A stretch of 64,000 bases of DNA from Nitrospirota bacterium (GCA_016212085.1 JACRHL010000020.1:1-64000), one strand, 5' to 3'. Counted from the stretch's first letter, positions 48,710-59,624 are shown. The notes: a model not told the origin generated them from the sequence alone. Numbers and translations are program-made.

Positions 48710-48876
48710 GCGCGTTTTCGCCACGGGGTGGCGCGGCACCCCGCCGGTGGCGGCCCGCGTGCCGCCGGGGCCTGTTCCGCGTGGAGGCTGTTTCCATCAT
48801 GTGGGCCGGGGGCCGCGCGGCCCGACGGCCAGCGCCGGGAGGGGTTGCTGCGTGCGGAATCTGGAAGGGGCCGGCG

Positions 48877-49860
48877 ATGGGGGGTGAGTTCGATTTCATC
48901 GCCACCATCCGTGCCGGCGCCGCCCGGGCCTCCGGCGCCCTCCGGCTGGGCATCGGCGACGATTGCGCCGTGTGGGCGCCGCCCGCCGGCCACGATCAGC
49001 TGGCGAGCACCGACCTGCTCATCGAGGGCGTGCACTTCGAGCGGGCCACCACCTCCCTGGCCGACCTGGGCCACAAGGCCCTGGCGGTCAACCTGAGCGA
49101 CATCGCCGCCATGGGCGGCACCCCCCGTTACGTGATCCTGGGGCTGGGCATGCCCGGCGACCCCTCCGCTCATGCCGAGCTGGTGAACGGCCTGCTGCGC
49201 CACGCGGCGGAAACCGGCGTGACCCTCATCGGGGGTGACACCTGCGCCAGCCGCGCCGGGTTGCTGATCAGCATCACCGTGCTGGGGGAGGTGCCGGCTG
49301 GCCGCGCCATCCCCCGTGGCGGGGCGCGGCCGGGGGATGCCGTGTACGTGACCGGCACCCTGGGCGACAGCGCCGCCGGCCTGGCGCTGCTGGCGGACGC
49401 CGCCCTGGCGCCGGCGGCGCCCTGGCGCGACGCCCTGATCGGCCGTCACCGCCGCCCCGCCGCGCGCCTGGAATGGGGCCGCCTGCTCGGCGGGGAGCGG
49501 CTGGCCAGCGCCATGATCGACGTGTCCGACGGCCTGCTGGCCGACCTGGGGCATATCCTGGACGAAAGCGGCGTGGGGGCCGAGGTGGCCGCCGAGCGGG
49601 TGCCCATGTCGGACGCGCTGCGCGCCTTCGGCACGGCGATGGGCCGCGACCCGCTGGCGCTGGCGGTGGGGGGTGGCGAGGATTACGAGCTGCTGTTCAC
49701 GGTGCCCCCGGAGCGGGAGGCGGCGCTGGCCCGCCACGTCGCCGCCGGCGAACTGGCGGCCACCGCCATCGGCCGCGTGACCGGGGGGGGCGGCCTGCGG
49801 GTCAGCCGCGACGGGGCGGCCTATGTGCCGCCCCGCGCCGGCTACGAGCATTTTTCATGA
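48877..49860 (+). CDS. thiL: thiamine-monophosphate kinase
   Basis: Phosphorylates thiamine monophosphate to the cofactor. The 327-residue product has the family start GEFDFIATI, the GDDCAV metal site, the STDLLIEGVHF segment, LSDIAAMGGTP and LIGGDT. ATG 48877 has GGAAGGGG upstream. The rest of the thiamine path in this window, thiS-thiG-thiE, is 9 kb downstream. It overlaps the DUF2062 gene by 4 nt. Confidence 0.95.
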   Translation: MGGEFDFIATIRAGAARASGALRLGIGDDCAVWAPPAGHDQLASTDLLIEGVHFERATTSLADLGHKALAVNLSDIAAMGGTPRYVILGLGMPGDPSAHAELVNGLLRHAAETGVTLIGGDTCASRAGLLISITVLGEVPAGRAIPRGGARPGDAVYVTGTLGDSAAGLALLADAALAPAAPWRDALIGRHRRPAARLEWGRLLGGERLASAMIDVSDGLLADLGHILDESGVGAEVAAERVPMSDALRAFGTAMGRDPLALAVGGGEDYELLFTVPPEREAALARHVAAGELAATAIGRVTGGGGLRVSRDGAAYVPPRAGYEHFS

Positions 49861-50306
49861 TCGCCAGCGTGCGCGAGAAGCTGCGCGCCGTCCTCACCCT
49901 GGGTGAAACGCCGCACCAGCTGGGCGTCGCCTTCGGCGTGGGGGTGTTCATCGCCTTGTCGCCGTTGATCGGCCTGCATATCGTGCTGGCCGCCGCCTCC
50001 GCCTGGGCGTTTCGCCTCAACCCCGTGGCGTTGTTTGTCGGGGTGCTGGTCAACAACCCGTGGACGATGGTGCCCCTCTATGCGGCTTGCCTTTGGCTGG
50101 GAACGGCCATCTGGCCCACCGACGCGGTGTGGTCGGACATTGCGTGGCAGGGGCTGACGCTGGTGGACTTCCTGAGTCAGTTCCGGCCCTATCTGATGCC
50201 GTTCGTGGTGGGAACCACCGTGGCGGGCGCGGCCTGCGGCCTGCTTGGATACGTGGTGATGAAGGCCGTGGTGACCGCCTACCGGCGCCAGCGCGGCCGC
50301 GGCTAG
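49857..50306 (+). CDS. DUF2062 membrane protein
   Basis: A 149-residue protein with two or three hydrophobic segments and the DUF2062 pattern: TPHQLGVAFGVGVFIALSPLIGLH near the start and LNPVALFVGVLVNNPWTMVPLYAACLWLG in the centre. Function unknown; some members are fused to glycosyltransferases. ATG overlaps the thiL stop (ATGA). Its TAG stop, within CTAG, directly borders the second copy of the 162-bp repeat. Confidence 0.88.
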   Translation: MIASVREKLRAVLTLGETPHQLGVAFGVGVFIALSPLIGLHIVLAAASAWAFRLNPVALFVGVLVNNPWTMVPLYAACLWLGTAIWPTDAVWSDIAWQGLTLVDFLSQFRPYLMPFVVGTTVAGAACGLLGYVVMKAVVTAYRRQRGRG

Positions 50307-50466
50307 CAGGGGGTTAAAGTCCATCCGTGGCCTTTTTCAACCCGGAACCGAAACATCGCGGTGTTCCGGTTGTTCCGGATTTCAGGCGCTGACGCGCATG
50401 AAATCCGCCGGTACATCCCTGTACCGGACGCAGGCGGGTCAAAAAATGCCGTTTTTAAACAGCCTG
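50307..50466 (-). repeat. 160-bp palindromic MITE-like element, copy 2
   Basis: Read on the minus strand, most of it aligns with 6969-7130: terminal CAGGCTGTTTAAA, GCCTGCGTCCGGTACAGGGATGTACC-type hairpin, and the GGAACACCG stem region. The hairpin CCGGTACA-GGGA-TGTACCGG differs from copy 1 by a paired substitution (C-G to T-A), preserving the fold. CTAG flanks the 50303-50306 side but not the other. It lies between convergent genes, like copy 1. Confidence 0.85.
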
Positions 50467-50477
50467 CCCGGCGCGCG

Positions 50478-52553
50478 TCAGCCGGCGGCGGCGCGGCGCG
50501 CCAGCCAGTCGTTCACCCAGCGCTCCACGCCCAGCAGGCCGCCGCTCAGGGCATCCAGCTCCCGCGCCTCGGCGCCGACCCGCTCCGCCGTCCCGGCGGG
50601 GTCGGCCCCGAGCAGCGGCGCCATGTGGGTGAGCAGGTCGCTAAGCTTGCCCATGAGGTGGCAGGTCATGGCCCACTCGCGGGCGATCTCCGGGTGCGGG
50701 TTGGCGCCCCTCAGCTTTTCCACCAGCCCGGTGAGGGATTCGGTGAAGGCGCCGAAGCGCCCGCCGCCGGCGTGGGTCAGGTAGGCCTCCGCCATTTGCA
50801 GGATGTTGGGCAGGGCGGCCGTGGCCACCCGCGGGCTGACGCCGAACGCCACGCTCACCGCCTCGCGCACGCGATCCAGGCTTTCCTCCTCGTCACCCAG
50901 CGCCAGGGCGGCGCGCGCCAGGCCGAACAGGGTGTTCAGGCGCAACTCGATGCTGATGGTCTGCTCCTGGTAGAGGGCCATGGCGTCGGACAGGGTGTCG
51001 TGGGCGAGCCGGGCGTTGCCCTGGCCCAGGTGGATCTGCCCCAGGAAGGTGGTCGCCTGGGCCGCGAAGGCGCGGTTGCTGGAGCCGCGCAGCAGCGGCA
51101 GCACCTCCTCGAACAGGTTCTGGGCCGTCGCAAGGTCGCCGCCGCGGAAGGCCAGGAGACCCAGGTGGTAGCCGGCGGAGGCGATGCCGCTCTGCTCGCC
51201 CAGCCCGCGGAAGGCGGCCAGCGCCGCCTCCAGCTCGGCCTGGCCCGCCTGGTCGTTGTGGAGGTAGATGTCGAGGATGCCGATGTAGTCGCGGATCAGC
51301 GCCAGCTCGTGGGGCTTGCCCACCTCCAGGGCGGCGGCGCGGCCGACCTCCATCCACGCCAGCCCCTCGGAGAACATGAAGCGGTTGGTGAACAGGTGGA
51401 ACAGCACGAAGCAGTAGTCGAGGATCAGCTCGCAGTCCTCGTCCAGGTCCACGCCGGCCTTTTCCATGCGCGCCACCGCCCAGGTGAAGGCGGCGCGCAG
51501 GTTGGGCCACTCGCGGAGCATGAACTGCATGGCCGGGGTCACGTGGCCCGCGTCCACCTGGTTGCGGCACTCGCGCAGCATCTGGTGCAGGAACACCGCC
51601 GCCTGCTCGCGGAAGGCATCGGCCCGCAGGGGGCCCAGGCGCTCGGCGACGAACCGGCGCAGCGCCGGGTGCAGCGTGTGGCGCTGGTCCGACGCGGCCA
51701 GCAGCCCGGCCTTGCGCAGCCGCGCCAGGGGCTCGGCGGACTCGGACCCGAAGGTGCTGTCCACGGTCTCGGCGGTGGCGCCGCCGGGGAAGGCGTGCAG
51801 CAGCGCCAGCAGGCGCATGGGTTCGTCGCCCAGGCCGTGCAGCGCCACGCCCAGCATGCGCGCAAGGCCGTCGGGCTCGGTGCGTTTTTGCAGCGCCAGC
51901 TCCAGGTCGTCGGTCCAGTTGGGCGGGTGGCACCAGCCGGCGGCCACCTGGATGGCCAGGGGGTTGCCGCCCAGGATGTCCAGGGCGGCGGCCAGGGCCG
52001 GGTCGTCGTCCGCCGGGCGGGCGGAGACGCTCTGCGGCAGGTTGGCCGTGAACACCGCCCGCGTCACCGCCGGGTCCAGCGGGCCCAGCGCCATGGCGGG
52101 GACATCCGCCATGCCGGAGCGGCTCACCACCAGGTGGTGCAGGGTGTCCACGCCGCCCAGTTTGATGTTCAGCGCCTCGGCCACCGCCTCGGGCCGGGTG
52201 GCCAGCAGGGTGTCCATCTGGTCCCAGATGACCAGGATGCGGCGGCCGCCGAGGGATTTATTGAAGTCCTTGGTCTCGTCGAAGCGCAGCAGCAGCACCA
52301 GGTCGCCGATCAGGGTGGCGGGGTGCCCCGCGTCGTCCATGGCGATGTGGAACACCCCGTGGGGAAAGGCGCCGCCCTGGCGCGCCCGGTGCCCCACGGC
52401 GCGCACCAGCTCGGACTTGCCGATGCCGGCGGGCCCGGTGAGCTGGCACACGCGCCCGGCGGTCACCATGCCGAGCAGGCGGTCCAGGTCCGCCTCGCGG
52501 CCGGAGAAGGCGCGGCAGACGGGCAGCAGGTTGTGGGGCGTGTTGTCGTTCAT
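50478..52553 (-). CDS. STAND-type NTPase with C-terminal helical (TPR-like) repeats
   Basis: A 691-residue signalling ATPase. The N-terminus has FSGRE (residues 16-20), Walker A GPAGIGKS (40-47), a Walker B-like segment RRILVIWDQMD (104-114), a sensor VVSRSG, and the GxP motif ILGGNPLAIQVAAG. A winged-helix region follows, then about 350 residues of TPR-like helices (AGYHLGLLAFRGGDLATAQNLFEEVLPLL). No effector or DNA-binding domain is attached at the N-terminus, so it probably acts with a partner. It starts after divergent 75-residue gene; co-function is not shown. Confidence 0.82.
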   Translation of the reverse strand: MNDNTPHNLLPVCRAFSGREADLDRLLGMVTAGRVCQLTGPAGIGKSELVRAVGHRARQGGAFPHGVFHIAMDDAGHPATLIGDLVLLLRFDETKDFNKSLGGRRILVIWDQMDTLLATRPEAVAEALNIKLGGVDTLHHLVVSRSGMADVPAMALGPLDPAVTRAVFTANLPQSVSARPADDDPALAAALDILGGNPLAIQVAAGWCHPPNWTDDLELALQKRTEPDGLARMLGVALHGLGDEPMRLLALLHAFPGGATAETVDSTFGSESAEPLARLRKAGLLAASDQRHTLHPALRRFVAERLGPLRADAFREQAAVFLHQMLRECRNQVDAGHVTPAMQFMLREWPNLRAAFTWAVARMEKAGVDLDEDCELILDYCFVLFHLFTNRFMFSEGLAWMEVGRAAALEVGKPHELALIRDYIGILDIYLHNDQAGQAELEAALAAFRGLGEQSGIASAGYHLGLLAFRGGDLATAQNLFEEVLPLLRGSSNRAFAAQATTFLGQIHLGQGNARLAHDTLSDAMALYQEQTISIELRLNTLFGLARAALALGDEEESLDRVREAVSVAFGVSPRVATAALPNILQMAEAYLTHAGGGRFGAFTESLTGLVEKLRGANPHPEIAREWAMTCHLMGKLSDLLTHMAPLLGADPAGTAERVGAEARELDALSGGLLGVERWVNDWLARRAAAG

Positions 52554-52789
52554 GGGGCCGCCATGCTCCAGGGATTGCGGTTTCCGCCGGCGCTTGGGCG
52601 CCCGCGCGGGCGGAACGGGAATGGTCTTCTATCGGAGCCCCGGCGCGCGGCCTTGAGCCGGGTGCCGTGCCGTGCCGGGAGCCCCTTGTTCAACGGAAAA
52701 GCACCATGTTAGCATGCCCCGCATGCGCCGTGTTTCTTGGGGGCGCATGCGGCCGCCGGGCCGCCATCCGAACCTGGGGAAGGAAGTCC

Positions 52790-53017
52790 ATGGCCAACCT
52801 GAACATGACCGAGGCGTTCCGCGCCCGCTGCACCGAACTGGGAATCACCGAGGAGCTGCTCCACCAGTCGCTGACGCGCAGCGGCCTGTCACCGGCGGAG
52901 CTGTTGACCATCGACACCACCACCTCGGCCCGCAACTTCCGCGTGTCGTACCGGAACAAGGCGGGGGAGACCAAGTGGGCCCACCTGTTCATGGTGGCGC
53001 ACGCCGCCAGCGCCTGA
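52790..53017 (+). CDS. small hypothetical protein
   Basis: A 75-residue soluble protein without recognised motifs. The sequence MTEAFRARCTELGITEELLHQSL suggests helices, followed by a strand-rich ARNFRVSYRNKAGETKW. GGGGAAGGAAG precedes the ATG. It is divergent from the STAND gene and converges on the PFL gene. A weak promoter (TTGTTC 52686-52691, TAGCAT 52710-52715) is possible. Confidence 0.65.
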   Translation: MANLNMTEAFRARCTELGITEELLHQSLTRSGLSPAELLTIDTTTSARNFRVSYRNKAGETKWAHLFMVAHAASA

Positions 53018-53033
53018 CGGCGCCCGCTTCCGC

Positions 53034-54395
53034 CTAGTTGCGCAGGCCCTGCAACGGCGCGGGGATGCGCCCGCCACGGGCGATCAGGCCGGCGGCGGAC
53101 TCCTTGTGCACCGGCATCACCGGCGCCTCGCCCAGCAGCCCGCCAAAGCGCACCGTGTCGCCCACGTCCTTGCCCGGCACGGGGATGATGCGCACCGCCG
53201 TGGTCTTGCGGTTGATGACGCCGATGGCCGCCTCGTCGGCGATGATGGCGGCGATGGTCTCCGCCGGCGTGTCGCCGGGGATGGCGATCATGTCGAGCCC
53301 CACGGAGCAGACGCTGGTCATGGCCTCCAGCTTGTCCAGGGTAAGGTGGCCGTCCGCCACGGCGCGGATCATCACCCGGTCCTCGCTGACGGGGATGAAC
53401 GCCCCGGAAAGGCCGCCCACGTAGCTGGAGGCGAACGCACCGCCCTTCTTCACCGCGTCGTTGAGCAGGGCCAGGGCGGCGGTGGAGCCGTGCATGCCCA
53501 CGCGCGACAGCCCCATCTTTTCCAGAATCTCGCCCACCGAGTCGCCCACCTTGTCGGTGGGGGCCAGCGACAGGTCGAGCACGCCGAAGCCCACCCCCAT
53601 GCGGCGCGACAGCTCGCGCCCCACCAGCTCGCCGGCGCGGGTGATCTGGAAGGCGGCGCGTTTGATGGTCTCGGCCACCACCCCCAGGTCGGCCCCCGCC
53701 ACCCCGTCCAGCGCCCGCGACACCACGCCGGGGCCGCTGATGCCCACGTTGATGGCCGCCTCCGGCTCGCCGAAGCCGTGGAAGGCGCCGGCCATGAACG
53801 GGTTGTCGCCCACCGCGTTGGCGAACACCACCAGCTTGGCGCAGGCGATGGCCTCTGCGTGGGCGGTGAGGGCCGCCGCCTCGGTGACGATGCGGCCCAT
53901 GCGCCCCACCACGTCCATGTTGATGCCCGCGTGGGTGGAGGCCACGTTGACGCTGGCGCACACCCGCCCGGTCTCCGCCAGGGCGTGGGGCAGGGCGTCC
54001 AGGTACACGCGCTCGGCGCGGGTGGTGCCTTTTTCCAGCAGGGCGGAGAAGCCGCCGATGAAGTCCACCCCCACCTCCTTGGCGGCGTCGTCCAGGGCGC
54101 GGGCGAGGCGGATGAAGTCGTCCGGCGTGGGGTTGCCGATCAGGTTGGCCACCGGCGTCACGGCCACGCGGGCGTTGACGATGGGGATGCCGTACTCGGC
54201 GGACAGGCGCGCGGTCTCGGGCTTCAGGCGCTCGGCCATGCGCCGCACCCGCTCGCCCACCTGGCGCGCCACCACGGCACCGTCCGGGTGGGCGCAGTCC
54301 TGGAGGTTCAGGCCCAGGGTGGCGGTGCGGATGTCGAGGTTCGCCTCCCGCACCATTTGCAGGGTGGCGTAGATCTCGTCCAGCGACAGGCGCAC
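53034..54395 (-). CDS. PFL family protein (UPF0210)
   Basis: A 453-residue protein of the UPF0210 family, a glycyl-radical-like fold of unknown function. Family features are the start [27 protein letters not shown] and the internal glycine-rich [26 protein letters not shown] and [15 protein letters not shown]. It begins with GTG 2 nt after the ACT-domain gene; the ACT (UPF0237) and UPF0210 pair is conserved in many bacteria and probably works together. Confidence 0.9.
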   Translation of the reverse strand: MRLSLDEIYATLQMVREANLDIRTATLGLNLQDCAHPDGAVVARQVGERVRRMAERLKPETARLSAEYGIPIVNARVAVTPVANLIGNPTPDDFIRLARALDDAAKEVGVDFIGGFSALLEKGTTRAERVYLDALPHALAETGRVCASVNVASTHAGINMDVVGRMGRIVTEAAALTAHAEAIACAKLVVFANAVGDNPFMAGAFHGFGEPEAAINVGISGPGVVSRALDGVAGADLGVVAETIKRAAFQITRAGELVGRELSRRMGVGFGVLDLSLAPTDKVGDSVGEILEKMGLSRVGMHGSTAALALLNDAVKKGGAFASSYVGGLSGAFIPVSEDRVMIRAVADGHLTLDKLEAMTSVCSVGLDMIAIPGDTPAETIAAIIADEAAIGVINRKTTAVRIIPVPGKDVGDTVRFGGLLGEAPVMPVHKESAAGLIARGGRIPAPLQGLRN

Positions 54396-54397
54396 GG

Positions 54398-54696
54398 CTA
54401 CACGCGGTGCATGGCGCGGAAGATCTCCTCGCGCTGGAGGCGGATGTCCACCCCCAGCGTGGCGGCGGAGGCGGCCAGGGCGGCGCTCAGCTCGTCGAAG
54501 CCGGCGCCGTTCTCGGCCAGGTCGGCCACCGCCACCATCACGAACAGGTCGTCGCGCAGCACGGACTGGGAGATGTCGGTCAGGTTGGCCTTGCCCTCCG
54601 CCAGCACCCGCGCCACCTCGGCGACGATGCCCACCCGGTCGATGCCCTGCACGGTCACCACCACCCGGCCGGCGCCGGGATGCACGGGGTTCGCGC

Positions 54697-54700
<4 letters not shown>
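54398..54700 (-). CDS. ACT domain-containing protein (UPF0237)
   Basis: A 100-residue single ACT domain, a small-ligand binding regulator. The pattern [36 protein letters not shown] is the ACT core. It starts at GTG overlapping the trpE stop by 4 nt and precedes the PFL gene by 2 nt. Ligand unknown; an amino acid is usual. Confidence 0.9.
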
Positions 54701-56193
<1,493 letters not shown>

Positions 56194-56200
56194 GGGTGGA

Positions 56201-56680
56201 CTAGTGGCCCGCAAGCTCGCGGGCCGCCTCCAGCACCATCTCGGCGTGGTCGTCCACATTCACCTTGGCCCAGGAGCGCACCACCACGCCGCGCCGGTCG
56301 ATCAGCACGGTGGCGCGGGTGGTGCCCATGTAGGTGCGGCCGTAGTTCTTCTTCTCGCCCCACACGCCGTAGGCGGTGAGCATGGCGTGCGCCGGGTCGG
56401 ACAGCAGCGGGAAGTTGAGGCCCTGCCCCTCGATGAAACGGGCGTGAGACTCCAGCGAGTCGGCGGACACGCCGAACACGCGGACGCCGGCCTTGTCGAA
56501 CGCGGCCTTCAGGTCGCGGAAGCCGCAGACCTCGCGGGTGCAGCCGGGGGTGTTGTCCTTGGGATAGAAGAACAGCACCACCGGCTTGCCCCTCAGGGCG
56601 GAGAGGGTGACGGTTTCGCCGGTGCTGGCGGGGAGTTCAAAGTCGGGGGCCATGTCGCCGCGCTGGGGGAGGGTGCTCAT
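56201..56680 (-). CDS. bcp: thioredoxin-dependent peroxiredoxin, Bcp/PrxQ type
   Basis: Reduces peroxides. The 159-residue protein has the peroxidatic cysteine in YPKDNTPGCTREVCGF, with the second Cys 5 residues later as in the Bcp subfamily. It heads the operon with trpE, ACT and PFL. Promoter -35/-10 at 56760-56732. Confidence 0.94.
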   Translation of the reverse strand: MSTLPQRGDMAPDFELPASTGETVTLSALRGKPVVLFFYPKDNTPGCTREVCGFRDLKAAFDKAGVRVFGVSADSLESHARFIEGQGLNFPLLSDPAHAMLTAYGVWGEKKNYGRTYMGTTRATVLIDRRGVVVRSWAKVNVDDHAEMVLEAARELAGH

Positions 56681-56731
56681 CGGTATGCCTTTCCTGGTCG
56701 TCTGTCGCGTCGCGGGTGCAAAGAAGGGGGA

Positions 56732-56760
56732 ATTATAAGCCCCGGCCCGGCCACCTTCAA
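56732..56760 (-). promoter_or_regulatory. promoter of the bcp-trpE-ACT-PFL operon
   Basis: On the minus strand TTGAAG (56760-56755), a 17-nt spacer and a perfect TATAAT (56737-56732). Confidence 0.8.
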
Positions 56761-56828
56761 ACGAAAGCGGGGGCGCCGGCCCGCCCGCGCCGGAACCCTG
56801 CGCCCCGTGGCCCGGTGATCGGCGGGGG

Positions 56829-57626
56829 TCAGGCGGGGACGGCGATGGGCTGGTCGTCCAGCCACACCCTCTTGCCGCACACGCAGACGAAGCGCGCCGC
56901 GGGCTCGGTGAAGACGCGCAGGTGGGCGGCCACCAGCCCCTGCTCGTCCGTGTGGGTGTCGCCGAACCGCGTGCGCTCCTCGTCGAACACCGCCTGTTGC
57001 AGGCTGTCCACCGCCTCGGACGCCTTGGCGCCGTTGAAGTGCTTGCGCAGGATGGGATCGTCCATCTCGGCCAGCTTGGCGGCGTTGCGGCGCACCAGCA
57101 GCTTGATGGCGTGGGACGACCCGGAGTGAAAGGCCCCGGCGCGGATGCACACCCGGCGGCTCTTGCCCGGCTGGGCGGTCCACGCCTCGATGGCGGCCTT
57201 GGAGTGCGCCATGGCGCCGTAGGTGACGAGCTGGTGCGCCAGGTCGAAGAAGGTGGAGTAGGCCACGATCAGGTCCGCCCCCAGCTCGCGCTCGATGACC
57301 GGCAGGGGGTCGAACGACAGCACGTTGGAGGCCTCGATCTGCTCGCCGGTGGCCATGCGCGCGGGAAAGCCCACCTCGCCCATGGCGGTGGCGTAGAACA
57401 CGCCGTCGTAGTGCCTGCCGGAGGCGCCGATGATCTGCTTCCAGATGGCCGGCGAGGAGATGTCGCCAAACAGCACGGTGTCGGCCCCGTCGATGGCGAT
57501 CTCCTCGAACTTGCGGCCATACCAGACCGCCGTCACGCGCGCGTCCGCCCCGAAATGCTGCCGGATGGCCTTGATGGCGGCGGTACCCGCCACCCCCGTG
57601 CCGCCGATCACCAGAAACTGCTTCAT
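56829..57626 (-). CDS. NAD(P)-binding Rossmann-fold protein
   Basis: A 265-residue protein starting MKQFLVIGGTGVAGTAAIKAI, a clear GxxGxxG dinucleotide loop. A following YGRKFEEIAIDGADTVLFGD and YGAMAHSKAAIEAW (tyrosine-type SDR region, not a canonical YxxxK) suggest an extended SDR relative. I do not recognise the substrate. ATG 57626 has AAGG upstream. It is divergent from the small membrane protein gene. Confidence 0.72.
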   Translation of the reverse strand: MKQFLVIGGTGVAGTAAIKAIRQHFGADARVTAVWYGRKFEEIAIDGADTVLFGDISSPAIWKQIIGASGRHYDGVFYATAMGEVGFPARMATGEQIEASNVLSFDPLPVIERELGADLIVAYSTFFDLAHQLVTYGAMAHSKAAIEAWTAQPGKSRRVCIRAGAFHSGSSHAIKLLVRRNAAKLAEMDDPILRKHFNGAKASEAVDSLQQAVFDEERTRFGDTHTDEQGLVAAHLRVFTEPAARFVCVCGKRVWLDDQPIAVPA

Positions 57627-57666
57627 CGCCTTGGTTGTTCCCCGATTGCCGTGGGCGGCCGTTGTG

Positions 57667-57695
57667 TTCAAACACGGCCGCGGTTAAGGTAAAAT
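57667..57695 (+). promoter_or_regulatory. promoter of the membrane protein/cytochrome pair
   Basis: TTCAAA at 57667-57672, 17-nt spacer and TAAAAT at 57690-57695. Confidence 0.55.
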
Positions 57696-57794
57696 GCCTT
57701 TCAAATAGAATAGGATATGAAAAAGGGCCCGAAAACGGAAGCCCTCCACCGACCACCCGGCCCTCGCCACGCGGGCGCAATCACCACCTGGATC

Positions 57795-58013
57795 ATGGAC
57801 GTCTTGGACCCCAACAACGTTTTTGGCTACAGCATATTCGGCTTTTTCCTGCTGGCGGTGCTGACGTTCTTCTTCGTCAGCTACAAATTCATGACGGACG
57901 CGGGCGAGAAAACCAAGCCGGGTGAGCGCTTCATCATGTGGATGGCGGTGGCGGGGGTGATCGTCGTGCTCGTCTACGCCGTGCTGGCGTTCATCTTCAA
58001 GATCATCATCTAG
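57795..58013 (+). CDS. small two-helix membrane protein
   Basis: A 72-residue protein (MDVLDPNNVFGYSIFG...) with two hydrophobic helices separated by a charged loop (DAGEKTKPGERF) and ending KIII. An upstream ATG at 57717 would add 26 low-complexity residues. It lies 6 nt before a membrane-anchored cytochrome c, suggesting a joint respiratory role. No family recognised. Confidence 0.7.
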   Translation: MDVLDPNNVFGYSIFGFFLLAVLTFFFVSYKFMTDAGEKTKPGERFIMWMAVAGVIVVLVYAVLAFIFKIII

Positions 58014-58019
58014 GGCGGC

Positions 58020-58502
58020 ATGGCGACGCGTCTACCCGATCGGTTGCGGCATTACTGGCAGCGGCTGCGCACCGGCGAGCGGGTGCTGTTCTTCACCGTC
58101 GGCGTGCTGCTGGTGTTCGGCTTCTTCTTCTGGCTCGCCGCCATCACCGGCACCAGCGACGTGATGCGCGTGCGCGACGTGTACGAAAGCAGCCCCGAGG
58201 CGGACCGGGGCCTGCAACGGGTCAAGGCCTACGGCTGCCGCAACTGCCACACGGTGCTGAAGGTCGGCGAGTGGGGGCTGGCGCCGGTGCTGGATGGCGA
58301 GGGCACGCGCCGCACCTACACCTGGATCCGCGCCTACCTGGAGGATCCCAACCGGCAGATGCGCGGCAAGACCCTGCACGACGGCCGCTACGCCACCAAC
58401 TTCGCGGAGGTGCCGGAGGCGGAAAAGAACGCCATCGCCGCGTTCCTGTTCGCCCAGAAGGCCATGCCCGGCTCCGCCAACTACGGCTCGCCGCCCGAGT
58501 GA
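58020..58502 (+). CDS. membrane-anchored c-type cytochrome
   Basis: A 160-residue protein with one N-terminal membrane helix (GERVLFFTVGVLLVFGFFFWLAA) and a periplasmic monoheme domain. Heme binding site CRNCH is at VKAYGCRNCHTVLK; the Met ligand may be in QMRGKTLH. The layout resembles NorC-like subunits of heme-copper oxidases, but no catalytic subunit is adjacent, so the partner is unknown. Confidence 0.82.
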   Translation: MATRLPDRLRHYWQRLRTGERVLFFTVGVLLVFGFFFWLAAITGTSDVMRVRDVYESSPEADRGLQRVKAYGCRNCHTVLKVGEWGLAPVLDGEGTRRTYTWIRAYLEDPNRQMRGKTLHDGRYATNFAEVPEAEKNAIAAFLFAQKAMPGSANYGSPPE

Positions 58503-58526
58503 GCGGGCGCCGGGGCCGCCCCGGCG

Positions 58527-58556
58527 TTGACCGGCACGCACGCCAGCCTTTAGGCT
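58527..58556 (+). promoter_or_regulatory. promoter of thiS-thiG-thiE
   Basis: TTGACC at 58527-58532, an 18-nt spacer and TAGGCT at 58551-58556, predicting a start near 58563. No TPP riboswitch is visible between it and thiS. Confidence 0.55.
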
Positions 58557-58583
58557 GTGCCCAACGTACCCCCTTACGGTTTG

Positions 58584-58793
58584 GTGGATGTGGTGGATAT
58601 CGTCGTGAACGGCCAGCCGCGCCAGGTGGCAACCGGCTGCACCGTGGCCGCCCTGCTTCGGGAACTGAACATCCGGCTGGAACTGGTGGCCGTGGAACGC
58701 AACCTCGACATCATCGCCCGGGAGCGCTTCGCCGACACGGCGCTGGCCCCCGGCGACCAGGTCGAGATCATCCAGTTCGTGGGGGGCGGCTGA
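58584..58793 (+). CDS. thiS: sulfur carrier protein ThiS
   Basis: Ubiquitin-like sulfur carrier for thiazole synthesis, ending in the required GG (FVGGG). About 69 residues from GTG 58584 (VDVVDIVVNGQPRQ). A GTG at 58557 is also in frame but directly abuts the predicted -10 box. No clear Shine-Dalgarno separates the choices. thiG follows after 45 bp. Confidence 0.88.
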   Translation: MDVVDIVVNGQPRQVATGCTVAALLRELNIRLELVAVERNLDIIARERFADTALAPGDQVEIIQFVGGG

Positions 58794-58838
58794 CGCGCAT
58801 CGGCCGCCCCGCGCGGACCTGATACGGAGATTCGGGAG

Positions 58839-59624
58839 ATGACGGACGCACTGGTCATCGGCGGCATCACCCTGCGCTCGCGCCTGTGGGTGGGCACCGG
58901 AAAATACAAGGACTTCGCGGAGACCAAGGCCGCCATCGACGCCTCCGGGGCCGACGTGGTCACCGTGGCGGTGCGGCGCGTCAACATCACCGACCCGAGC
59001 CAGCCCAACCTGCTCGAATACCTGGACCCCAAGGTCTACACGATCCTGCCCAACACCGCCGGCTGCTACACGGCGGATGACGCCATCCGCACCGCGCGCC
59101 TGGCGCGCGCCGCCGGCGTGGGCGACCTGGTGAAGCTGGAGGTCATCGGCGACCAGAAGACCCTGTTCCCCGACAACGAGGCCACCTTCCAGGCGGCCAA
59201 GGTGCTGGTGAAGGAGGGTTTCATCGTGCTGCCCTACATGACCGACGACCCGATCATGGCCCGGAGGTTCGAGGACATCGGCTGCGCCGCGGTGATGCCG
59301 CTGGCGGCGCCCATCGGCTCTGGCCTGGGGGTGTGCAACCCCTACACCATCCGCATCATCAAGGAGATGGTGAGCGTGCCGGTGGTGGTGGACGCGGGCG
59401 TGGGCAGCGCCGCCGACGTGGCCGTGGCCATGGAGCTGGGGGTGGACGCGGTGCTGCTGAACACCGCCATCGCCGGCGCCAGGGACCCGATCCGCATGGC
59501 GCGCGCCATGAGCCACGCGGTGATCGCCGGGCGCGAGTCGTACCTGGCGGGGCGCATCCCCAAAAAACTGTACGCCACCGCCAGCTCCCCGCTGGAGGGG
59601 GTGATCGCGGCGGCCGCGGGCTGA
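58839..59624 (+). CDS. thiG: thiazole synthase
   Basis: ThiG makes the thiazole phosphate from DXP, ThiS-thiocarboxylate and dehydroglycine. The 261-residue barrel has the Schiff-base lysine in [11 protein letters not shown] and the phosphate loops [14 protein letters not shown] and [22 protein letters not shown] precedes the ATG. Confidence 0.96.
   Translation: MTDALVIGGITLRSRLWVGTGKYKDFAETKAAIDASGADVVTVAVRRVNITDPSQPNLLEYLDPKVYTILPNTAGCYTADDAIRTARLARAAGVGDLVKLEVIGDQKTLFPDNEATFQAAKVLVKEGFIVLPYMTDDPIMARRFEDIGCAAVMPLAAPIGSGLGVCNPYTIRIIKEMVSVPVVVDAGVGSAADVAVAMELGVDAVLLNTAIAGARDPIRMARAMSHAVIAGRESYLAGRIPKKLYATASSPLEGVIAAAAG

Noticed and set aside
48710-48876. Short GC-rich hairpins between lon and thiL
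   Set aside because: Several imperfect GC stems without T tract; not distinguishable from the background of a GC-rich genome.
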